The notes under the pieces were generated by a model. That model made no database searches and was not told the DNA's origin. It saw only the letters and a program-made list of their open reading frames with translations. Shown here piece after piece: positions 10,967-22,480 of a stretch of DNA of 64,000 nt. Each line of letters starts with the position of its first letter. Within the stretch, counting starts at the first letter, position 1. This DNA is from Ehretia macrophylla (lineage: Eukaryota > Streptophyta > Magnoliopsida > Boraginales > Ehretiaceae): NCBI GenBank assembly GCA_037974665.1, contig CM075773.1, positions 51,507,417 through 51,571,416 on the forward strand, read 5' to 3'. Both the position numbers and the translations under genes were made by a program.

Positions 10967-13258
10967 TGTCATGCCCCGACCCAACCCCGCAAAAGGCCAA
11001 GCCCGGACCCGACACACGGATGGAGTCTCCTCTGTACCGTGGACGATCCGAAACCCCTACATTCAACATAATACTTGCGAAAACCACAATAATTATTTGA
11101 ATCAAGTCGACTTTCTTTTAGGAAACATATATCTTCTCATTAACAACTTTGCAAACCCAAAATGTCATGTATACTATACAAGTATTCGTGCCACTAAGCA
11201 GTTAAACCATTAACATGTAGTTCTTACTAGTCACATGAGTATATCTTTACAACTTTATAACCTTTAAACTTTTACAACATAAGACCATAGCGGCCTCAAA
11301 ATAGAACTACATACAAGGCTACAAGCCTCAATATGAACGTCAACCAAGCAATATACACATCAAGTATGGCCCGCACAAAAGACTGGCAACCAACCACCAG
11401 CTAAGCAAAGAAAGTGCCATCAAGGAAACACCTCCACTTGCTCCTCCTCCTCAATTACCTCAATAGGATCCGCTTCAACTACTCTTGTAAAATATGGTAT
11501 AGAAAGGAATGAGCAAAAACTATTGCTCAGCAAGGGTTATTGGTCTCAAGGACGGAGGTGAGAGGAGAATGCAATGCAAATAGTCAAGTAAATCATTCAA
11601 GTATCATTTAGAGATACAAGCAAAGCCAACAATAAATCAAGACAAGCATTAAGGCTATAATCATTCAATCAAAGGATACAATTCACTTCCCACGAGCAAC
11701 TCTCAATCACAAATCCGATGACAACGCACTGGCCCAACCACCTTATAACTTCAGTTTGGAATACCCCGGAAGTATCCAATCAATTCTACGACCCAAATCT
11801 CCCTGGAAGACAACCCAAGCAAGAAAGTGAATAGGACACGGAGCTAGGGCAACCAATCTTGGCAACCCGAGGCTACCCAGAAAGGCCCATCACACCGCCC
11901 CTGACTCTATGAATGCAATACAATATACAATGCAACAATCGAGCAATTGAGCAATAGAGCCACACGTGGGAGAATAACAAAGTAGGTTACTCTCGCACGC
12001 AATAGCAATAGTTGATAAACATTTCAATCATAATCATCTTTAACCAGCATAACAAGCAATAATAAGCATTCTACAGGTATAACACTATGAAAACCAACTA
12101 AAACACAAAATGACCCCAACTTTCAAAACGCTACTACTTTCAAACGAGCCACGAGTTTTGGAAACCGACTTCACCATTCCTCCTAAGTCACCATAACGTA
12201 CGTCTAAAGACCACGAAACTCTACTTTACCCTAGAATTCCCGCAAAGCCTTGATTTCCCCTTTTGCTCGTTTGAACTATAGCTACCCTAACCAAACACCC
12301 AACCAACGTCATAACCACACCAAAAGTACTTCCATGGCCGCCCGAGACAACGCCATCACTCAAAACGAGGAAACGCTAAACTCGACCGAAATGACCCCAA
12401 AATGTACCAAGGTATTTTTCTCCGTTTTTCCATTACACAACCCAAACAATCATGCATTTAAGCATTCTAGTATATCTAGCATCTTTTCACATCAACAGAA
12501 TGCAAAACGGAGCAACTTTTACGAAACGAGGATTTACTATTCATAATTTAATATTCCATTCGCATTTTAAATTATAGTCGCTATATTTAACCGTAGAAAA
12601 TGCTAAAAAGCTACAAATACATGTTCTACAATTGTCAATGAACATTCTTCAAGCATCAAAACGGATAAAATAACGATCTACGCATAAAACCTAAAAATTA
12701 AAGTTTGTGTATCATATATTCAAATGCACAAATAAAGATGCTTCCCTCACCTTAGATGCTCCTAGACGCTAGGAAAACACGTAGGAAGCCTCGGACACAA
12801 CCCCGTACAAGCTCTCACGAAGATTTGAAGATTGAATGTTGAAATTTTTTTTTCTTTCCCTTTGAAGTTTCGGCCCTTGCTCCCTAATTTTTCAGCTTTT
12901 CTTGTTTTATTTTTTTGCTATTATAAGCTTATAAAAGATGACAAGCTAAGTCAATTAGTCAAGGCTTGGTCAAAGGTTACTTAAGTTGGTCAAATAAGCT
13001 TATTTTAGGCATTTTAAGGCTAAAACAACTAACACAATTCTAATTCTAGTTAACAACTAAAATATTAAAATTAAAACACTAAATACTAGTTTTCACTATT
13101 TGCTGAGGACTAGAAAATGCTCCCTAACTATCGCTCTTGAAATACAATGCACTTTGCGACAATAAAAGAATAACAATTAAATTTCAAAGAATTTAAGAAA
13201 AATATAATTTTTAGAAAAACAAACAGGAAAATTTCACATTCCGGGCTCGGGTATTACA
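10967..13258 (-). repeat. Tekay-1 right LTR (5' LTR of the element)
   Basis: 2,292 bp with ends TGTCATGCCCC and GGTATTACA, colinear with 3754-6052. The primer-binding site abuts its left side, which makes this the 5' LTR of a minus-strand element. Confidence 0.92.
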
Positions 13259-14860
13259 CCCAAACTCAAATTGTGGATTACTACGAGTATCCATTACAAC
13301 AATAGCATAAAAATGCGTTACGGATTTGCTTTTGGTTGGATGCTTTATTTATTAGCGGGAAAATCTCTTCTTTCCCCACCTCCCCCCCCACTAATTCAGC
13401 CTAATCTAGATCTTGATTCTCCCAAGGTAATTTATTTTTGTCAAAAAAAATCCTTAAGGCTGAATGGACATGTTGGTTTTCTCCTGTTATAAAGACAGAA
13501 AATAATCTTTGACAAAAATATATATATATATCGCCACTCATCAATACAAAAACAATCTTTATCCAACAAAAAAAACATATCAGCAAAATAATATGTATCT
13601 TCACCCAAGAAAATCTATTTTTTCAATCAACATATATATATATATTATTTTTTTTCCTCAACAAAAAAAAAATAAAAAAAATTGCCAAGTAAAAAAAATA
13701 CATCTTTACCAAGCAGTAAATACATCAAACAAGGCTGCATTTTTCCACTCATGATATGATAGCATGTACTCTTGTAAGTTAGTCTCTCTTTCCCCATCTC
13801 TACTTTGCTGCCAATTGCACTCCACAAAAAAAGTGTTATTCAAACACTGAAAAATTAGAAAAAATATTTTTCAAAAAGAATATTTTATGGCAAACAAATG
13901 GAGCTTAATTAATCACCAGCGTATATCTCAAAATCTTAAAAAAGATAGCACAATAAGAGAAGCAACAATCTAGTGCAACCATAAGATTATTGTTGTATCT
14001 CAAATATAACGAAAAAGGCCTGCTTTGGTTATTTCCTATTTTCATATGCTCATTTATAACTCTTGCAATTGTTTCATTGTCGTTCGGTGTTCTAAAAGCT
14101 CTCTGGTTCAATTAAAATAGTCAAACCTGACTATAAAGCTTCAACTATTCATCTTACATATTCCAACTAAATCAAAATGATACGAGATAATCTGCATTCC
14201 ATTTTTGTAAATCGAATTTAATCTTCTGTTAAATTCTGTTCATCCCAAATAAAAAAAGAAAGGCGTGACTTCTGGTACTATTAAATTTCTTAATATATAT
14301 TAAATGTATAATCCTATTTAGAGTGAATTTCTGATGGGTTAGTCTTTCACATAGTTGGTGGGATGTACAAGGGTGAATCCCACTAATATGTGAGAGACTC
14401 ACGTCAATCTAGATGAATTGAAAAGTTTTCCTATATTCAATGATCAAAGTTATTCTAAATTTTTTAACTTTGTGAATAGTGTTGTGAATCATGATTCGCG
14501 ATTTCGTGGCTTTGTTTGACAACTTAAATTCTAAATTGTCGAAGTATTAATGTGTGCTAGCCTATAGATTTTAGAGAACATTAATACAAGAGAACTCAAG
14601 TGTCACACGTATTGTGGGAAAATTTATTCTATACGAGAAAGCTTTTACAACCAACTTTGAGCAAGACAGATAGTTTATAAACTGCCGTATATAGTAGGTA
14701 AATCTAAAGTATGATTAATGATAGTAAATATGAAGTACGATTAATGGAAGTAAAATCAATTTTGCAGAAAGTTTGAAACGAGGTTAATTAACAAGGATCT
14801 TGTTTGGCAAAGTAATGGTCTTTGCTCAAACTTGAAATAATGCAACTGGGTAACTACTAA
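13259..14860. other. Intergenic, AT-rich, no gene seen
   Basis: Low-complexity A/T runs (13500-13700) and no supported coding sequence. The stretch 13840-13905 (…gaaaaattag…, then tattttatggcaaacaaatggagc) matches the right terminal region of the inverted-repeat elements at 17176-18305 and 18906-19502, so a decayed third copy probably ends here. Its left end was not found. Confidence 0.5.
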
Positions 14861-15984
14861 CTAATAGTTTCTCCCACATGGAAAACCTATTAGAAAAAAT
14901 ACTTATTCATAATAAGTTACGCAACAACCAATAATTGTCAAGCTCAGTAGCGTGAGCTTGTGACCAAGCAGGGCATTAAAGTGATTGGATGTGGGTACAA
15001 AAATGCTAGTTTAATGGTGGGTGGTGTCTAAATCTCTACTCTCACAGCTTATTAGGATGTGCCGCTAATAATTACTCAACATATTACATTTTTACAACGA
15101 ATTGAAAATAGATAACAAATATTGATATTCTTTGCTAGGTGAGAATATTTATGCTCTTATTTATTTTTTTTATGTCAAAATAGATTGTCCAAATTTATGC
15201 TAGTCCTCCAAGAAAAAAGAAAAGAAAAATAGCTTTTCTAAACAAAAATTGTAATGGATGATATGAAGATGAAGCACTTGTACCAAGGTAAAGCACCTGT
15301 CTATTAAAGAAAAAAAGCTCAAAGAAGATATTGTATTTATGATTGCGAAGTAATTAATGGATGGTTAATGGTGTAGTTAGTGATTAATATAAATCTTAAG
15401 TATGATCAATGCTTTAGCAAAGTTCCAAATATACATATATATATATTAAAAAGGAACTTATTTGGTAAAGTAATGGACTTGTATTTGTGTACATGAACTT
15501 GAAGTATGTTTCTTGCCATATATTGATTAAATTTCTGACTGATGGGGCATGCATCATCGAAGTCAACGAGTTCTTTTTTATTATTATTTTTTTATAACAA
15601 AAAATTCATGTTAGGTAAGTACAATTGAATTTATTCTAAAATTATAAATTTTGTGATGAAGTAGTATACACTAACACATTCTTCAGGTCAGTTAAGGGTC
15701 ATGAAAGATTTATGATTAGAAGGTAAAGTTTAAACTTGTGACATTTGAAATCAACAAATCAATACCCAACTACTACAACTAATCTTTGGGACTACAATTG
15801 GCAAGCTTCTTCTTTTTTTTTTTTTGCTAAGTAAATAAGTATTGTGGTAAGTCTCTACTCTCATACCTTATAAATTACAGGTGCACCACTAACCCACCGT
15901 GGGTCACTATAGCACGAACAAATTGAATTCTCATGTGTGGGCTTGTGGGAGGGCGACAACTGCCATGCATGATTGGTAGGTTGA

Positions 15985-16098
15985 GAAATAAATTAATTTT
16001 AACAATTATCTCCAATAATTAAGTGAGAATATATATTTATATATATATAGAAATAAATTAATTTTAACAATTCTCTCCAATAATTAAGTGAGAATATA

Positions 16099-16110
<12 letters not shown>
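15985..16110. repeat. 65-bp tandem duplication
   Basis: 'gaaataaattaattttaacaa' starts at 15985 and again at 16050, and the two copies run in parallel up to 'gtgagaatatatatttat'. The second copy leads into the (TA)n tract. Confidence 0.85.

Positions 16111-16151
<41 letters not shown>
16109..16151. repeat. (TA)n microsatellite
   Basis: More than 20 uninterrupted TA dinucleotides. Confidence 0.9.
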
Positions 16152-16154
<3 letters not shown>

Positions 16155-17175
16155 TTAGTGTTCTTGGTGTTGGGAGCTTAATTATTGGCTTATAATTAGG
16201 TGAGTTTCAAGAACTTCCTTGTAAGAATAAGCTCATCAACAACATGATTAAAATATACCCCACGCACACCTTGGCATTAGCCCAAGAAGGTCCTTCAATT
16301 GTCCCACAGGGGCTTCTGCCAAAGCAGTTACGATGAAGTCGAGAGGATATACGAGGTGGGAGATTTTTAAAGCACTTGTCTATTAAAGAAATGATTTGAA
16401 GAGAATATTGTATCTTATAATTGTGAAGTAATTAATGGGAGGTTTAATGGTGCAATTAGTGATTAGTATATATATGTGATTAAGTCTTGTTCGTATTATG
16501 TTTAAGAGAAAATAATGATATGAACGAGGGCAATAATATTCTATTATTTTGTAACTAGGATAGTTAATATTTTATCCCACATGGAAAAACTATTAGGAAA
16601 TATGCTTATTAATAATAAGTTGTATAACAACTAACAATTGCCGAGCTCAATAATGTGAGCTTGTGACCAAGCGGGGCACTAAAGTGATTGAATATGGGTG
16701 CAAGATTATTAACTTGAAGGTAGGTGATGTCTAAATCTCTACTTCCACACCCCCACTAACCCACCATGGGTCACTGTAGCACAAACATATTGAATCGTGG
16801 CTAGTGTAAAGATGAAGATTCATCCACCTAAGGTTGTAAACTTGTTCCACAAACACCCACTTTTTATGTCTCATTTATCCATTTTTTACATCTCATCCAC
16901 TTAACAATCGTCACCAATTTATTTTAGATTAACGATCATCACCTTTGTAACTAGGTTCTAGGTAATTAGAATTTCAATTGTCATAGTTTATAACACGAGC
17001 TAGAAATTAATAGTCCAATAAAATATTGTTGATGGCTATGTTATCCTAACTGTGACAGATGTACATTGCAACTATAACACATTGTGTGAACTAAAATATA
17101 ATTATCAAATATTAATAATCAAGGATCGTTTGGGTCATGGCGCACAGGATAGTTGGGTCCAAGCAATATTACTCA

Positions 17176-18305
17176 GGCTTCATTTATTTGCTGTAAAATA
17201 ACTTATTAGTGGAAAAATATTTTCTTCAAAAATAAAATATTTTTTGGTATTTGGTGTCACACTAGGAAATATTTTATGGTATTTTGATGTAATAATGAAA
17301 ATTTGATTAAAACTATTAACTTATTAATTTTTTTAAAAATACTATTAATTAATTAATTTTCTTTTTGCTAAATCAGCGAAAAAAATTATTAAAGAAAAAA
17401 GAAAGAAAAAAGCGTTAAAGAAATACATCAAATCTGCCATATCTATGAGATTCCTAATGATCAAACAAGTAAACTGCTCATGGATTTAGCAAGAAAATAA
17501 ACAAGACAAAGCCCACAAAATGCCACTAAAAGCCACACAATGTCATGTCAATTAGGTATCAATATTAATTAATTAATTAGTTAATTATAATTATTAATTT
17601 ATTAATAAATTTTAAAATATTAATTAATAAATTTTTATTTAATATATAATAAATAAATTAATAAATTAATAATTTCCTAAATTAATAATTAATCAATCGA
17701 TTAATTATTATTAATTTATAAGATTCGATAATATTTAATAAACAAATATAAATATAAATATAATGAAATAAATTAATTAGTTAGTTAACTAATTATTATT
17801 AATTAATATTAAATATAACTTATTACTTTATTAGTCATTAAATTTAATTAATATAAAATATAATGACTTATTAATTTAATATAAATTAAATTAATATCAA
17901 ATATAATTTTATTAGTTATTAATTTATTTGAATTAAATATATTTTTTTTAATTTTTAATTTATTAAGCATTAAATTAAAATTAATTAATTTTTAGTATTA
18001 AATAACTTTTCATTATTAAATTAATTTGTTTTTATATTATAATAATTAAAAAAAAATGTAAGGGGAGTGGTATAGGGGTAGGGTGGGGTTGAGGGTTGGA
18101 TTGGGGTAGGTTAAAGTAGGGTAGAATGAGTGAAAAATATTTTTTTTCTGCCAAAGGAGTTGAAAACATTTTTCACTCGTTTTAACTAAACATTTTTCTT
18201 TGACCGAAAAATATTTCCTATTGACCAATTTTTCAGTATTACCAAACACCGAAAAATCAGAAAAACATTTTCTAGGAAAATATTTTATGGCAAACAAACG
18301 GAGTT
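17176..18305. mobile_element. Non-autonomous inverted-repeat DNA element with a G-rich block (copy 1)
   Basis: The left end GGCTTCATTTATTTGCTGTAAAAT and the right end (minus reading AACTCCGTTTGTTTGCCATAAAAT) form degenerate terminal inverted repeats. Inside lies about 500 bp of nearly pure A/T (17540-18050, TTAATTAA-rich), then a G-rich stretch at 18060-18127 (aggggtagggtggggttg) and a right subterminal region full of 'gaaaaatatttt' and 'cgaaaaat' motifs. There is no coding sequence. The same architecture recurs at 18906-19502. No target duplication is visible, so the superfamily (hAT-like is one option) is open. Confidence 0.55.
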
Positions 18306-18527
18306 TCAACTAAAATATGACAAAGATTAATGATAATTAAGATACGAGATTTTACATAGAAAACCCTCAAACAAAGTAAGGAAAAAACTACAAACAAGTA
18401 TTGAGAGATTTTACTACTATGTAAGAATATTTTGCAATGAACCTTCTCTCTACCATAAGTAGAGAATTATTAAACTTTTTTAAATAATAGGAGAAACTAA
18501 CTCTCACTTAAAACTAATACCCCAAGG

Positions 18528-18760
18528 GGCATGGTCCAACAATAGTAGGGTTGAAATTATTTATGCGAGGTTGCGGGTTCGATACTTCTTATTGTTCTAG
18601 AGTTCTGTCTTTGACTGACCTTATGCATGTGTGGAGTCGTACCGCTGCACTCGGGAGTTTACTAGTTGATAGTCTAATTTTGTCGAATAATTCGATAGTC
18701 GAATTCGGCCAACTAAGTTCTCACATTATCCAAAAAAAATTCACTCAAAACTATAGACAA
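18528..18760 (+). mobile_element. Probable tRNA-derived SINE
   Basis: 'gcatggtccaaca' followed about 45 bp later by 'GCGGGTTCGATAC' is compatible with a degenerate A box and a good B box. The following 200 bp ('cttgactgac'-like text, 'gcactcggga', 'gtcgaattcgg') is non-coding and ends in an A-rich tract. No flanking duplication was recognised, so the limits are approximate. Confidence 0.4.
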
Positions 18761-18905
18761 CGAGAAGTGAAACTCTCAAAAAAAAATATCTATGTATATT
18801 TATCTCTGGCTTTTTTGGATGATGAGTTGAGAAATGAGCCCTTTATTTATTGGCTAATTCCACTCCAAAATACAATGCTTCGCATGAAAAATTACTGCAC
18901 ATTTT

Positions 18906-19502
18906 GGCTCTATTTGTTTGTCATTAAAAAACTTGTTGGGAGAAAATATTTTCCTGGATAATAGAATAATGGAAAATATTTTCTGATGTTTGGATATATA
19001 GTGAAAAATATTTTTTGACATGATATTTTTTTTAAAAAACATACACATAATATATATTAACCGTGAGAGTAGACGGTGGTTGGGTTGGGTTGGGGTGGGG
19101 TGGGGTGGGGTGGGATAGGGGGTGGGAGTGTGTGGGGTAGGAGGTAGGGTAGGAGGTGGGATGGGTAGGGGATAGGGTGAGGGGTGAGGGGTGAGGGGTG
19201 GGGTGTAGGGTGTAGGGTGTAGGGTGCTAGGGTGTGGGGGATGGAGAGGGGTAAGGGTATGGTGCGGGTGGGGTAGGTGGGATGGGAGTTGGGGGGCGAG
19301 TAGAGTGGGAGTGAATTGGGTAAGTTTTGGAAAAATGTTTCCTTCTCCGAAAGGATAAGAAAACGTTTTTCATTATTTTAAACTAAAATTTTTCCTTAAC
19401 CGAAAGATGTTTTCCGATTTATCAAATTTTTCGTTTTATCAAACATCGAAAAATTCAAAAAATAATTTCTAGGAAAATATTTTACTACAAACAAAGGGAG
19501 CC
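18906..19502. mobile_element. Non-autonomous inverted-repeat DNA element with a G-rich minisatellite (copy 2)
   Basis: The left end GGCTCTATTTGTTTGTCATT and the right end (minus reading GGCTCCCTTTGTTTGTAGTA) are clear terminal inverted repeats. Right subterminal text (gaaaaatgttt, ccgaaag, tttctaggaaaatatttta) matches copy 1. The centre, 19076-19320, is a G-rich minisatellite. No coding region and no convincing target duplication are present. Confidence 0.65.
19076..19320 (+). repeat. G-rich minisatellite, G-quadruplex-prone
   Basis: About 245 bp of short irregular units such as ggttggg, ggggtgg, gaggggt and gtagggt, with nearly all the G on the plus strand. Runs of three or more G spaced by one to four bases occur throughout, the textbook pattern for G-quadruplexes. 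It sits at the same internal position as the shorter G-rich block of the element at 17176-18305. Confidence 0.85.
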
Positions 19503-19769
19503 TTCAACATTGCCCTGCTCGCATGCGTCGTTCTTGAAATTTTCCCCACAACATTTTTCTTGCTTCTTTTCAATTACTTTCGTCAACAAAAGTGAAAGGA
19601 CAAAAATGACTTTAGCCATTTTATTTCATTTCTTCAAACCACCTGCAATGACTTAGATATATGATGGACCCTACATGTTATGAGATCTACTTATATGTCA
19701 ATGGGTTGATGGTTAATCCGGGTGGTTTGAAAAATTACTCTTATGTAAATATAAATATGAGTTTTAAGC

Positions 19770-21110
19770 TTTTGTTCCTTTTCTTAAATCTGTGTTTTAA
19801 CCTTTTGCTCCTTTCCCATATCTTTTTCTTTTATTTCTTGAAACTGTCTTTGCAGCTCTTGATCCTTTTCCGTATCATTTTCTTTTATTTCTTGAAAGAG
19901 TCTTTTCAACTTTTCAGCTTCTTGTATATTAACAGGTTGAGAAGCTTTAGAAGAGCCGTATACTTGAGTTCTCATAGCCCCAAACCCGAAACCTCAAACA
20001 AGTCCCGAATATTCAAGACTAAGAGTTTTTAAACATGCTTGTTGCTCCAAGTTAAAAAGGTTATGGCCAGAACAACCAGAGTCCCTTTTTTTTTCTCATT
20101 AACCTTGCTCTTAACACTCTCCTATAATTGAAAGATATAATGACTTTTGTAAGATAACAATACCTATAATAAGTAATAAAATTTGAGTACATTTAATTTT
20201 GAAAATTGAATATTACTAGTATGTGTGTTGCTTCATTATTAAGTACACTAGATTTACGTGTGTGAGTTGCTTCAAAAAATTCACTGGTCTAACAACAATT
20301 TCTATCTTTCCCCATTTGCAATGAAAATTTCAAATACATAACTTTTTCTGTCATAACTTTGTAGTTTAATTGAATTAAAGAACATAGGTTGTTTAAGGTC
20401 ATTAAAACTTTTTGTATCTCAATGCATTTTGTTGGACTCTCTTTTTGAGTTGCAACTTTCTACAATATCATTACCAACTTCATGTGATATTTCAAGTGGT
20501 GAGCTTTGAAACAATATACAAGACATTCAGCTAAGAAGATATCCTTTTTTAGATGAAAAACAAATTAAAATCAGATAGAACCACCAACTCATCATTTTAA
20601 GTTAGATCATGCAGAAGCATGTAATTTCAGTACTATATAAAATGTATGTAGGATCACAACACACATATATTTCATACACAATCACTTCACATAGTTATTA
20701 CCTGGCTGAAAGGTAGAAGAACTTGACTTTTCTGAGCAGCTAAGAGAGCATGCATCATAACTCTTAGTTCCGCAATCCCAACTTGATGATACTTTTTGAT
20801 CTCTTTTAATTCCTCTTGAAAATCTATATATTTTTTTTTCAACTCTTTCAATGCCTCTTGAGCAACTATATTTGTCATTTTTAATCTCCTACTTCTGCTT
20901 CCAATGTTTCTTGCCTAGTTGAGGAATATGCCTTAGAGCCATAGACCATCATTGATGTAGGTCCCAATCCAAGACCTCTAGCCCGTCCAAGGCGTTCTTC
21001 TCCCCTTACTTTTCTGATTACCTCTTGTTATAAAGCAGGATTTTTCTCACCTCCTTCAAATTCTAAAGCCCTTTCCTCTAAAATTGTTTTACATTTGTCC
21101 AAGAAATATA
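19770..21110 (-). pseudogene. En/Spm-type (PF03004-like) transposase remnants
   Basis: Two minus-strand coiled-coil-like peptides are visible. One at 19784-19975 reads MRTQVYGSSKASQP, then Glu/Lys-rich heptads. One at 20687-20878 reads EALKELKKKYIDFQEEL. Between 20880 and 21100 a broken frame reads GRARGLGLGPTSMMVYGSKAY. The same 'GFG.A...VYGSSKA' signature precedes the first peptide. 'RGLG.GP...GS' followed by a coiled coil is typical of the C-terminus of plant Ptta/En/Spm transposases. Two related copies of one C-terminus may be present. No CACTA ends were found around them. Confidence 0.45.
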
Positions 21111-21121
21111 GATTAAAAAAA

Positions 21122-21674
21122 GGAAAAATTGCACATTTAGTCCTATTTTTTTTTAAAAAAAGTGTTAATTTCGTCTTTATTGTTTTCCTAAAAGTTTTTA
21201 TTTCATCCCTATTGTTTAAAATTTCTTAATTTCATTCATATAATTTTCCAAAAAATTTCAATTTTGTCCCTATTATTTTCAAAACGTTTCAACTTCTTCC
21301 TTATTATTTTTCTAAAAGTTTTAATTTTGTCCCTGTTATTTTTCTAAAGTTTTAAATTTGTCCCTATTATTTAAGGACTAAATTAAAATTTTTGGAGAAA
21401 TAATAGGGACGGATTTGAATTTTTTAAAAAATAATAGGGACTAAATTGACTAATATTGAACAATAAGGACGAATTTGTAAATTTAAAAAAGTAATAAGGA
21501 CAAAATTAAAACTTTTTAAAAATAATGGGGACGAAATTAAAACTTTTTTAGAAATAATAGAGACGTAATTGAAACTTTTTTTAGAAATAATAGATATAAA
21601 ATTGAGAAATTTTAAACAATAGGAATGAAATTGAAACTTTTTTAAAACAATAGAAACTAAATGTGACATTTTCC
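21122..21674. mobile_element. Mutator-like foldback element
   Basis: The element starts GGAAAAATTGCACATTTAGT. Its right end, read in reverse complement, starts GGAAAATGTCACATTTAGT. It is flanked by an exact 9-bp duplication TTAAAAAAA (21113-21121 and 21675-21683), the size made by Mutator-like transposases. Each arm is a tandem series of units of about 30-40 bp carrying 'gtccctattattt' and 'aaagttttaatttt' in the left arm and their complements in the right arm, so the element can fold on itself along most of its 553 bp. There is no coding capacity; it is non-autonomous. Confidence 0.82.
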
Positions 21675-21934
21675 TTAAAAAAACTATTAAAACAACCCTA
21701 TAACAAAAATTGGAAACTAGGGCAATAATCATAGTTAAAATTACCAAAACAACATCTACATCATCATCCACGTATCCATCTTTCCTTGTGTGCGTGAGTC
21801 GATAACAGTCGACTCCATGAACTTTAGTAGTTTTTTTGTTCGACAAGTAATCATTTCTTTCTAACTAACCAAAAATGTAATGTACAAAAGTACATTTACA
21901 TAATTCTAAACGTAATTGCCAACGTGAATAAAAG

Positions 21935-22480
21935 TTTCTATTAATTTGCTAAGTTATCCACATATTTACTATTAACAGAGATTTTGTCTCTAACATCGAC
22001 AAAAATATCCATGATGAATTGATCCTCCGTTTTAGTGTCATTGTCATGTAGTCGATTGTTGCGTTCCCTTCAAATGTGGTAAACAATCGCACAAAAGGAA
22101 GCTTTCACAATGTCAGTCTTGAGACTATTCTTCAGTTTACTGATACGGTGGACTATCACCTCCTATTGTACATTGAGACTACGCATCATGCACAACTCAG
22201 TAAAGTGTTCCTTTTTTTTTTTTTTTTGGAAAAAAGAGCAATCAAAGAATAGGTGGTCTCGACTCTCCATCCCTAAACCACAAGACTCACAGTTTGCATT
22301 GTCAATTACTCCCCAGTTGAGTAGCCTCTGTTTGGTTAGGCTACGATTGAGACATATAAGCCAATAACAGAAAGCATGTTTTGGAATCATACACTTGCTC
22401 CAAACAGTAGATGCCCAATTAACCTCATCTCTTTTCTCCCTAATGTAATCCCAAGTTGTGTTAAAGGAGAACTTACCCTT
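21935..22480 (-). pseudogene. LINE (L1-type) ORF2 C-terminus, downstream part
   Basis: Minus-strand reading gives a zf-RVT-like region: TTWDYIR, NWASTVWSKCMIPKHAF, LTKQRLLNWG, CESCG, RDHLFFDC. It then gives the L1 tail FCAIVYHIWRERNNRLH and a stop near 21935. It is continuous in frame with 24984-25515 once the solo LTR at 22481-24983 and one CCCTT copy are removed. It carries frame breaks, for example around the poly-T at 22211-22227. Confidence 0.8.

Larger units (their letters stand above)
3754..13258 (-). mobile_element. Full-length but inactive Tekay/Del-type Ty3-gypsy retrotransposon (Tekay-1)
   Basis: Two LTRs of about 2.3 kb (3754-6052 and 10967-13258) bracket a 4.9-kb interior with gag, protease, reverse transcriptase, RNase H and integrase in gypsy order, all on the minus strand. 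Both LTRs begin TGTCA(C/T)GCCCCGACCC and end GGGTATTACA. A polypurine tract and an initiator-Met-type primer site lie in the expected places. Flanks are TCCAA (3749-3753) and CCCAA (13259-13263), a 5-bp target duplication with one mismatch. By eye there are about nine mismatches in the first 120 bp of the two LTRs, so the insertion is not recent. Every coding domain carries stops or frameshifts. Confidence 0.93.
14861..16880. repeat. Cluster of partial copies of the dispersed repeat
   Basis: Three blocks (about 14870-15070, 15845-15985, 16565-16880) repeat the text of 3360-3753. Between them a second unit is duplicated: about 15270-15400 and 16375-16475 share 'gcac(c/t)tgtctattaaagaa' and 'gaagtaattaatgg'. 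The cluster looks like tandem or repeated local insertion of one non-coding element. No gene was recognised. A GC-richer island at 16260-16370 is not assignable. Confidence 0.5.

Noticed and set aside
13500-13760. Short open frames near poly-A/poly-T runs
   Set aside because: Low-complexity sequence; no domain, start context or similarity.
16260-16370. GC-richer island that might be an exon (LALAQEG…VPQGLLPKQL)
   Set aside because: About 30 codons only, with a stop, no splice context and no recognised family; too weak to annotate.
19076-19320. Interstitial telomere repeat
   Set aside because: The units are irregular (ggtgtag, gaggggt, gggtt) and TTTAGGG is not the repeating unit. The block belongs to a transposon shared with 17176-18305.
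21424-21846. 140-codon minus-strand open frame with Ile/Ser/Leu/Phe repeats
   Set aside because: It is the tandem-repeat right arm of the Mutator-like element read as protein.
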